Positions 22,594-31,600 of a stretch of DNA of 37,482 nt are shown here, piece by piece (position 1 is the first letter of the stretch; each line of letters starts with the position of its first letter). The DNA comes from CAYSLU01 sp964431965 (GTDB taxonomy: Bacteria; Verrucomicrobiota; Kiritimatiellia; CAIKKV01; CAYSLU01), in contig CAYSLU010000051.1 in assembly GCA_964431965.1 (NCBI GenBank), forward strand, positions 1 through 37,482. The letters are read 5' to 3'. Below the pieces are notes generated by a model, which did not search any database, was not told where the DNA came from, and saw only the letters and a program-made list of their open reading frames with translations. Made by a program: the position numbers and the translations under genes.

Positions 22594-25535
22594 GAGGACT
22601 CCGGTGCGGCAGGCCGGGTTTCCAGCACGTCGCGCACTTTGTGCGCCAGCTCGTGGCGCGTGAAGGGCTTCGCAATGAAGGACTGGTTCTGTTCCAGCAC
22701 GCCCCGCTGGGCGATCACGTCGGCCGTGTACCCGGACATGAACAGCACTCTGACCCCGGGCCGGGCCGCGCACAGCCGCTGCGCCAGCTGACGGCCGTCC
22801 ATCCCCGGCATAACCACATCCGTCTGGAGCAGATCGATGTCCCCGGGATGCCGCTCCGCCAGCCGCAGCGCATCGCCCGGAGTCTCCGCCACCAGGACCG
22901 TGTAACCGAGGGCCTCCAGGAACAGGCTGCAGGTCACGCGCAGGGACTTCTCGTCCTCCACGAGCAGGATCGTCTCGCCCCGGCCTCTGGGCGGCAGAGC
23001 CGCCGCGGCTTCAACCGGCTCAACAGCCGATGTCGCGGCCCGGGGCAGGTAGAGCTTGACCGTCGTTCCCTGGCCCGGCTCGCTGTAGACGTAGATGAGC
23101 CCGTTGTTCTGCTTCACGATCCCGTACACGGTGGCCAGCCCCAGGCCGGTGCCCATTCCGAGGCCCTTGGTGGTGAAGAATGGCTCGAACACGTGCGCCA
23201 GCGTATCCGCGTCCATGCCGCAGCCGTTGTCGCTCACCGCCAGGAACACGTACTCGCCGGGAATGGCGTCCGCATGGCTGGCGCAATAGTCCGCGTCGAG
23301 GGTGATGCTCCCGGTTTCCAGCGTGATCTGGCCGACGCCGCCGATCGCATCCCGCGCATTGACGCAGAGATTGGCCAGGATCTGGTCGGCCTGCGCGGGA
23401 TCCAGCTGGACCAACCCCGAGGGCGTGCCCGGCCGCCATGCCAGGCTGATGTCCTCGCCGATCAGGCGGCGCAGGAGCTTGAGCATGCCGGCCACGGAGA
23501 CGTTCAGGTCCAGCACCTTCGGCAGGATGGTCTGCTTGCGGGCAAAGGCGAGGAGCTGCCGGGTGATCTCGGCCGACCGCCGCGCGTCGTGCATGATCTC
23601 GTCGAGCCACGGCCGGATCGGGTGCGCCGGATCGATCTGGTCGCGGCACAGCTCGACGTAGTTCATGATGCCCATGAGCAGGTTGTTGTAGTCGTGCGCC
23701 ACGCCCCCCGCCAGGCGGCCCACCGCCTCCAGCTTCTGCGCCTGACGGAGCTGGTCCTTGAGCTGGACCTCGCTCGTCACGTCCCGCTTGACGGCAACGT
23801 AGTTGACGATCCGGCCGGCGGCGTCGCGCACCGGGGAGATGGACGCCTCTTCCTCGTACAGCGCTCCGTCTTTGCGCCTGTTGATCATATTGCCGGTCCA
23901 CACCTGGCCGGCGGTCAGCGCCGCCCACATCCGCCGATAGAACTCCGCGCTCTGCTTGCCGCTCTTGAGGATGCGGGGATTCTGTCCGACGGCTTCCTCG
24001 CGCGTGTATCCGGTGGTCCGCTCAAAGGACGGGTTGGCGTAGAGAATCGTTCCATCACGCTCGGTAATCACGATCGTCTCGGCGGACTGCTCGACCGCCG
24101 TCGCCAGCCGGGCATTGGACTGCTCCGCCTTCAGCCGCTCGGTGACGTCGATCATCACGCCGATCAGGCCGCCAACCGCCCCGCTGGAGTCCCGGAACAC
24201 CGCCTTGTGGTACACGACTTCATGCATCAGGCCCTGGCCGTCTTTCACGCGGGCGTCATACACCTGCACCCCGGGATTCCGGTATAGCTCGAGATCCTTG
24301 GCGCGGTAGACCTCGGCCAGCTCGGGCGGTGCGATGTCGAACACGGCCCTCCCGAGCAGTTCCTCGCGCGGCTTGCCGTGGAACGTCGCAAACGCCTGGT
24401 TGCATCCGATGTAGCGACCCTCCATGTTCTTGTAGAAGACCGGCACCGGTATGGCATCCAGCAGCGTGTTCAGGAACGCGGTGCTTTCCTCCAGGGCCTT
24501 CGCCGCCCGCTGGCGTGTCAGCGCGATGCCGATGCTCGCCCCGATGCGCTCGAAGAACGAGACGATCTCGAGCGTGAGCATTCCCTTCCGGCGGTCGTTG
24601 AACTGGAGCAGGCCGATCACCTCGGAGTCGGACCGGATGGGGATGAGCGCGACGGACTCGTAGCCCGCGGCGCTGCATCTGCTGCGCATGCGAGCCTGGC
24701 CGCCTGGATCCAGTGCGGAGCCGGGGAGCTCCGCGGCGCTGTTGGTCCAGAAGCTCCCATTGGCCGTGAAGAACGGCTGGGTGGGATCGAACCGTCCCGA
24801 CAGCACACTCCCGCACATGCACTCCAGCACCGGCTGACCGCCGGAGTCCCGGACGAGCTCGCCGGCCGCATCCCGGGCGCAGAGGTGACGCTCGGATTCG
24901 GCGAAGTCGTCGGGGAATCCGTCGGTCGCGTAGTACGGGAAGTCGTCGCCCTCGCGCAGGCGGATGCCGATCGCTTCGATTCCCGCTTGAGCCTTTATCA
25001 GACGGAGGAGGTCGCCGACCAGGCTTCGAATGTCGCTGCCCCCGTTGAGCATCGCCAGCATCTGCGTGACCAGCGCCTGTCGAGACTCCGCCCGCCGCCG
25101 GGCCGTGATATCGCGGATGTTGCACTGGATGACTCTCTCGCGGCCCACCAGGTACACGTTGCTGACGAACTCCACGTCGATGCGCTTTCCGCCGGCGGTT
25201 TCGAGCGGCAGGTTCTCGTATCGGACGTACTCCTGCCGCTGGAGTTCGATGAACTTGTCCCGGCTGGCGATGGCATCCTTCAAGAACCCCAGCTCCCAGA
25301 CGGCCTTCCTCACGAACTGGTCGTGCGAATAGCCCACCATCTCGATCAGGAACGGGTTGACATCGACCACCATGCCGGTCTCGGCGTCCAGGATCAGAAT
25401 CCCGTCTTTCGCGGTCTCGAACAGCCGGCGGTAGCGAAGCTCCGAGAGCGCCAACGCCTCGTCGGCCGGGCTCCGCCCCGAAGCGGCGTCAGGCACGACC
25501 GCTCGCTGACTGCTGGGTACTCGACTGGAGGTCAT
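22590..25535 (-). CDS. Hybrid sensor histidine kinase (PAS-GAF-PAS-PAS-HisKA-HATPase-REC)
   Basis: A 981-aa cytosolic hybrid kinase with no membrane segment. In order: PAS (about 30-150, RRLFETAKDGILILDAETG), GAF (about 160-345, with a Cys-rich LECMCGSVLSG segment), PAS (about 350-480, AIPVPVFYKNMEGRYIGCN) and PAS (about 485-605, SAETIVITERDGTILYANP). The dimerisation domain follows with phospho-acceptor His614 in GGVAHDYNNLL, then the ATPase domain (NLCVNARDAI, VSDNGCGMD, GTGLGLATVYGIV). The C-terminal receiver has predicted phospho-Asp906 in TDVVMPGMDG. No response regulator with an output domain is adjacent, so a separate partner is needed. It is preceded by copy 1 of the 19-bp element and overlaps the radical SAM gene by 4 bp. 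Confidence 0.95.
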   Translation of the reverse strand: MTSSRVPSSQRAVVPDAASGRSPADEALALSELRYRRLFETAKDGILILDAETGMVVDVNPFLIEMVGYSHDQFVRKAVWELGFLKDAIASRDKFIELQRQEYVRYENLPLETAGGKRIDVEFVSNVYLVGRERVIQCNIRDITARRRAESRQALVTQMLAMLNGGSDIRSLVGDLLRLIKAQAGIEAIGIRLREGDDFPYYATDGFPDDFAESERHLCARDAAGELVRDSGGQPVLECMCGSVLSGRFDPTQPFFTANGSFWTNSAAELPGSALDPGGQARMRSRCSAAGYESVALIPIRSDSEVIGLLQFNDRRKGMLTLEIVSFFERIGASIGIALTRQRAAKALEESTAFLNTLLDAIPVPVFYKNMEGRYIGCNQAFATFHGKPREELLGRAVFDIAPPELAEVYRAKDLELYRNPGVQVYDARVKDGQGLMHEVVYHKAVFRDSSGAVGGLIGVMIDVTERLKAEQSNARLATAVEQSAETIVITERDGTILYANPSFERTTGYTREEAVGQNPRILKSGKQSAEFYRRMWAALTAGQVWTGNMINRRKDGALYEEEASISPVRDAAGRIVNYVAVKRDVTSEVQLKDQLRQAQKLEAVGRLAGGVAHDYNNLLMGIMNYVELCRDQIDPAHPIRPWLDEIMHDARRSAEITRQLLAFARKQTILPKVLDLNVSVAGMLKLLRRLIGEDISLAWRPGTPSGLVQLDPAQADQILANLCVNARDAIGGVGQITLETGSITLDADYCASHADAIPGEYVFLAVSDNGCGMDADTLAHVFEPFFTTKGLGMGTGLGLATVYGIVKQNNGLIYVYSEPGQGTTVKLYLPRAATSAVEPVEAAAALPPRGRGETILLVEDEKSLRVTCSLFLEALGYTVLVAETPGDALRLAERHPGDIDLLQTDVVMPGMDGRQLAQRLCAARPGVRVLFMSGYTADVIAQRGVLEQNQSFIAKPFTRHELAHKVRDVLETRPAAPESS

Positions 25536-25625
25536 GATTCGTGGTGCTCCGGGCAGGGGGCGCGATCGCCAGCCGCGCCCCCGCTCTCACGGCTTTACAG
25601 TACCGCGAGGGCACCCATGCCCCCT

Positions 25626-25644
25626 ATGGGGTGTAACCCTACCG
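25626..25644 (-). promoter_or_regulatory. 19-bp conserved upstream element, copy 1
   Basis: CGGTAGGGTTACACCCCAT (minus strand), 90 bp upstream of the hybrid-kinase start. The core GGGT-TAC-ACCC is a dyad. A -10-like TACTGT lies 23 bp downstream (25597-25602). The same 19 bases recur at 34825-34843 and 36468-36486, always leading a leftward unit. It lies between the end of the NdvB-like gene and the kinase gene, in a 126-bp gap with nothing else recognisable. Confidence 0.7.
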
Positions 25645-25661
25645 GGGGGGAGCGACGTCGG

Positions 25662-28600
25662 TCAGCGGACGCTCATCTCGACGATATGCGGCTGGTGGTC
25701 GTCCTGGAGGGGAAGCGTCGTTCCGGGCAGATCCTGTCCGTCGAGGGTCAGCAGGCGCGCATCAGGCGCATCCGCCGCGAGCCGGGTGATGGCGATGTGG
25801 TAAACCGTCTGCCGGTATCGATAGTGGATCTTGAAGCCCGACCACGCCTTGGGCAGCCGGGGTGCCAGGCGCAGACGATCGCCCTCCCGGTTCACGCCCA
25901 GCAGGGTCTCAACGAGCAGGCGGTACATCCAGGCCGCCGAGCCGGTGTACCAGGTCCAGCCGCCCCGTCCCGTGTGCGGCGCGACGGCGTAGACGTCCGC
26001 AGCGATCACGTACGGCTCGACCTTGTACGTGGCGACCTGCCCGGCGGTCGCGCCGTGGTTGACGGGATTGATCAGGGCAAACAGCTCCCACGCGCGATCG
26101 GCGTCGCCCTGCAGGGCAAACGCCAGAGCGGTCCAGATCGCGGCGTGGGTGTACTGGCCGCCGTTCTCGCGCACGCCCGGAATGTAGCCCTTGATGTAGC
26201 CGGGGTTCAGGGCCGACCGATCGAACGGCGGATCGAACAGCTGGATCAGCTTGTCTCCCCGGCGGATCAGACGCCGGTCGACCGCCTCCATCGCCTGCCG
26301 GGACCGCTCCGGGTCGCCGGCCCCGCTGATGACCGACCAGCTCTGCGGCAGGGAGTCGATCTGGCATTCGGGGTTGGCCTGCGAGCCCAGCGGCTCTCCG
26401 TTGTCGAAGTACGCGCGGCGATACCACTGTCCGTCCCACGCGTGCTGCTCGATGCTCTGCCGGAGGGTGCGCGCTTCGGTGACGCAGCGCTCGGCAAAGG
26501 GGATATCGTCGCGCGAGCGCGCGAGCGCGGCGAACTGCGTGAGCACGTCGTACAGGAAGAAGGCCAGCCACACGCTCTCGCCGCGGCCCTCGCTCCCCAC
26601 GCGGTTCATGCCGTCATTCCAGTCGCCGCACCCGATCAGCGGGAGGCCGTGCTCCCCGAACTTGAGCCCCCGCTCGATGGCGCGCACGCAATGCTGATAC
26701 AGAGTGGCCGAGTCCTCCGAGCGGTTCGGCAGGTCGTAGTACGCCTCCTCCTCCGGCTTGACCGGCCGGGCCTCCAGGAACGGGACCTTCTCGTCGAGTA
26801 CGCCGGTGTCCGCGACGCACGCCACGTATCGGCAGGTGGCGTACGGCAGCCACAGGTAGTCGTCGGAGGAGTGCGTTCGGACGCCGCGGCCCGCTGGCGG
26901 ATGCCACCAGTGCTGGGCGTCGCCTTCGCGGAACTGGCGGGCCGCGGCCCGCAGCAGGTGCTCGCGGGTCAGCGCGGGCTCCGCATGGACCAGCGCCATC
27001 GCGTCCTGCAGCTGGTCGCGGAATCCGAAGGCGCCGCCCGACTGGTAGAAGCCCGTCCGTCCCCAGAGGCGGCCGCTCAGCGTCTGATACAGCAGCCAGC
27101 CGTTGGCCATCACGTTCACGGCGGCGTCGGGCGTGTCCACATTCACGGCGCCGAGGGTCCGGTTCCAGTACTCCCAGACGCCTTCGAGCGCCGCCCGGCT
27201 CGCGCCCGCCCGCCGAAAGCGCTGGATGAGATTCTGCGCGTCCGCGGCGCCGCGCCCGACGCCCAGGCGGAACACCGTTTCGCGCTCCTGGCCGTCCGGC
27301 AGGTGGATCGCCACCTGCACCGCGCCGCACGGGTCGAGCCCGGCGCCGACCTGGCCGGAGAGGCGGGTGCGCGCCATGGCCGCCGGCTGCGAGAGGCTGC
27401 CGTTCCGGCCGATGAACTCCTTCCGGTCTCCCGTGAGCGTGCGCGCCTCCTCGCTCACGTCCACGAACGCGATGCGGCCGGCGAACTCCGAGTTGGCGCT
27501 GTTGCGGGCCAGCAGGGCGCCGCTCTTGAGATCCACTTCCGTCTGCACGTGCAGCAGGCTCTTGTGCCTCAGGTCGCCCAGCACCCATTCCCAGTAGCTC
27601 GTGACGGACAGCCGGCGCGAGCGCCCCGAAACGTTGCGCAGCTTCAGGGCCGTGAACTTCACCGGCGCATCCATCGCCACGTAGACCCAGAGCTCCGACA
27701 CGATGCCGTACTCGGTGTGCTCGAACACGGTGTACCCGAAGCCGTGGCGGATCACGTACGGCGTGGCCCCGCGCGCCGGCAGCGGCGTGGGCGACCAGTA
27801 CTGCCCCGTCTGCTCGTCGCGGATGTAGAGCGCCTCGCCCGGCGTATCCTGCACCGGGTCATTGCTCCACGGCGTGAGGCGGAACTCGTGGGCGTTCTCG
27901 GCCCACGTGTAGGCCGAGCCGCTCTCGGAAACGACCGTCCCGAAATCGGGGTTGGCCAGCACGTTGACCCACGGCATCGGCGTCATCTGGCCGCGCGGGA
28001 GGGTGATGACGTACTCGTGGCCGTCGCGGGTGAACCCGCCCAGGCCGTTCGCAAAAATCAGCTCGCGCGGGGGCGCCGGCGCGGCCACATCGGGAGCCGC
28101 GGCGCGGGTCCGCTGCAGGGCCGGGACCGGCCGCTCCAGGACGCTGCGTTGCTCCAGCTGCTCCGCCAGTGTTCCCCGCTCGTCGTCCAGCACGACGCGC
28201 GCCGCGCACTGCAGCAGCAGGCGGTCATCGTCGGGGATCTGCTCGAGGCGCCGGAGGAAGATGCCGCCCGGCTTGTCCAGCAGGTGCGCTTCCGTTCCGG
28301 ACGAGATCAGGCTCGCGATCTGGTCCTGCAGCGACTGGCGGTAGACCGAGACGTCCTCGTACAGGATGACCAGGTCCACGCTCAGCCCCTTCATGCGCCA
28401 GTACGCGTGCGCGCGGATCAGCTGCCGAACCAGCTCGATCTTCTCCGCGTCGCTGATCCGCAGCAGGATGATCGGCGTGTCGCCCGAGATGCCGTAGCTC
28501 CAGAGCCCGCTCTGCCCGCGCCGGTTGTGGAGCAGCACGCCCGGGTTGGCGCGCCGGGCGGGATCGGCATGGATCAGCGCGCCGGCCAGGCGCCCGTAAA

Positions 28601-31600
28601 GCTGCGCGTCCGCTTCGGTCGCGTTGAGGTGATGCAGCGTAACCTGGCTGTGGGTCCACGCCAGGTCGAAGGCGCGCTCGGCCATGCGGGCGCTTTGATA
28701 CTGCTCCACGTGCGCCAGCGCGGACTCCCGGCTCTCGGTCACGCCCAGGACCAGGCATACCACGGCGGTTCCATGCGGCGGCAGGGCGACCGTCCGCCGC
28801 AGCGCCACGATGGGGTCCAGCACGGGGCCCGCCGTGTTCGACAGGGGCGACAGGCTCTGCATGGCGGCCGGCTTGGCCAGGCTTCCGCCTCGCCCGACGA
28901 ACTGGCAGCGATCGGTCTCGCACGAAGTCCCCCCCCGCTCTCCCCCTTGATCCACCATCAGGTGGACCAGCCACGGCGGATGCTCCGCCTGGGAGCGGGC
29001 CCGGCGGGTGCAGAGGACGGCGGACGATGCGGGCACGAACTCCGTCTGCACGAAGAGGTTGCTGAACGCGGGATGGGCTGCCTCCGCGGCTGGCGCGGCC
29101 AGCACCACCTCCGCGTAGCTCGTCAGCTCGATCAGCCGCGCCGTCGGCGTCCGGTTCGTGATCGTGATGCGCCGCAGTTCGACGTCGTCTTCCGGAGAGA
29201 CGCAGATCTCCGTGTGGACTTCGAGGCCGGCATGGCGATGCCGGAACTCCGCGCGGGCCTGCGTAAAGATGGCCTCGTACCCCTTCGTCGCGTGGAGGGT
29301 GGGCTGATACGCCGTCGACCAGAACTCGCCCGTCGCCAGATCCCGAACATAGACGAACGTGCCCCAGCAATCGCGCGTCCCGTCTTCGCGCCAGCGGGTG
29401 ACCGCGAGGTCGCGCCAGCGGCTGTAGCCTCCGCCGGCGCTGCTGATGACGACGTGGTAGCGGCCGTTGGACAGGAGGTGCACCTCCGGGGCCGGCGATG
29501 CGGGGTTCGAGAACACCCGCATCACGCTCTCGCTCTCGCCGGCGAGCGCCCGCGAGGCGCCGGGAGTCGTATCCTCGGCGAACACGCTCGCCGCGGTCTT
29601 GGGCACGCGCTCCTGAAGCAGCAGGTCGGCCGCCTTCAGCAGCGGGCAGGCCATGAAGCGCCGCTGCATGGGGTAGTCGTGCAACAGGTTGACCAGCGCC
29701 AGCAGGCTCATCCCCTGATGATGGGCCATGAAGGACCGAATCGTCGCGCTCGTCTTGTCGGGGGGCAGGCGCCGGGGCGTATAGTCCACCGCCTCGAAGA
29801 AGCCGTAGGCGCCGGCCCGTCCCTCGAGCGCCAGCCGCTCGAGGTTCTCGCAGGCCGGGACCGGCGCGACCATGAGCGCCAGCGCGCTGGCATAGGGAGC
29901 GATCACCAGATCCTCGGCCAGGCCGCGCTTCAGCCCCAGCCCCGGCACTCCGAAGGCCCGGTACTGGTAGTTGAGGTGGACGTCGGTCCGGTTGTAGCCC
30001 GACTCGGAGATGCCCCACGGCACTCCGCGCGACTTGCCATACGCGATCTGCTGGTGCACGGCGGCCCTGCAGGTCTGGTCGAGCAGCGTGTTCTCGTAGT
30101 TGGGCATGACCAGCAGCGGCATCAGATACTCGAACATCGAGCCGCTCCACGAAACCAGCAGGGGCTGTCCCCGCGTCGCGACCAGCAGGCGCCCCATCGA
30201 GAACCAGTGATCCTGCGGCACCTGCCCGAGCGCGATGGCGACGTAGCTGCACAGGTGGGCCTCGGACGCCAGCAGATCGTAGAAGCTGGTGTCGAGCCGG
30301 CGCTCCGTGACGCTGAACCCGGTCACGAACAAGTCCCGCGCGGCGTCGAAGAGGAGGGTGAAGTCCATCGCGGCCAGCTCGTCGCACTGCCCGGCCAGGG
30401 ACTCCAGCGCGAGCAGGCGCTGGCGCGCTCGCTGGCTGGCTTCACGCAGGCAGGCGGAGAGCGCGGCGAGTGGCTCGCGCCCGTCGCGCGGCAGCGGGGG
30501 CGCCCCCGCCGGCGGATCCGCCGCCGCCGCGTCGATCAGCGGGCAGAGCGTTTGGTCGAGCATCGCGATTTCGCGCACGGTTGGGTGCCCGTCGAGCGAG
30601 GCGAGCATCTCCTGAACCCGCCGAACGGACGGCGCGGCCGGCGCCGCATCGCCTCCCCCTTCCGCGGGAGCGGCCGCACGGGCGGGAATCACCGGCTGCG
30701 CGCCGTCCGGGCGCGGCGCTGGCAGCGCCAGCCACGGCGCGAGAAAGAGCAGGTCATCCAGGTGATCCTCGACGTTCCGCTGGAGCGTCCGGGCCCATCC
30801 CCGGGCTTCCTCCCCCCCGTTCGCGACGGCCGCCGCGATGGCGGATGCGCGCTCGGTCGCCCGCTGCAGCAGGGCCAGCGTCGCGCGCAGGCCGCCGGGC
30901 GCTTGCTCCAGATCGGCCTCCAGCTCGGCGAGCGCGGCATTCTCCCGCACCAGTTCCCGGAGCACCCGCACCGTGTCGAGGAGCCCGGCGGCGATCTGCG
31001 GCGCAAGCGCCTCTTCGGCGGGCTGCTCTCTCAGGCCCGCGCCGAGCGTCAGCAGATGCCCCGCCAGGTTGCCGCTGTCGACGCTGGACACATAGAGCGG
31101 CGGGATGGGGGCCAGCGTTCGGGTGTCATACCAGTTGTAGAAATGGCCGCCGTGGCGCTCCATCCGGTGCATGGTGGAGAGCGCGTCCTGCGTGCGCCGA
31201 AGCAGGGCGCCCGTCGAAAGATACCCGAAGTCCCGGGCGCTCAGGTTGGCGAGCAGCGCCAGCCCCATGTTCGTGGGGGACGTGCGCGACGCGATCCGGG
31301 GGGTAGGGACCTCCTGAAAGTTATCGGGCGGCAGCCAGTGCTCGTGCTCCGTGACGAACGTCTCGAAGTAGTGCCAGGTCTTGCGGGCGGTGCGCCTGAG
31401 AAACGCCAGCTGCCGCGCCGTCAGGTCGGGCGCCGGCGATTCGATGGGCTGGCTGATCCACCAGGCGATCCACGGAGCCGCGAGCCAGAGGCCCAGGATC
31501 GGCAGCGTCGCGCCCAGCTGGTCGGGCGGCATGACCGCCACGAGGGGCCCCGCCGCCAGCGCGGCAGCGGGCGCGATCCACATCGTGCCGTAGAAGCCGG

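Noticed and set aside
22594..22773. Upstream extension of the radical SAM protein by 60 residues
   Set aside because: It lies wholly inside the receiver domain of the kinase in another frame and has non-protein-like composition; family members begin at MNILLIYPEF.
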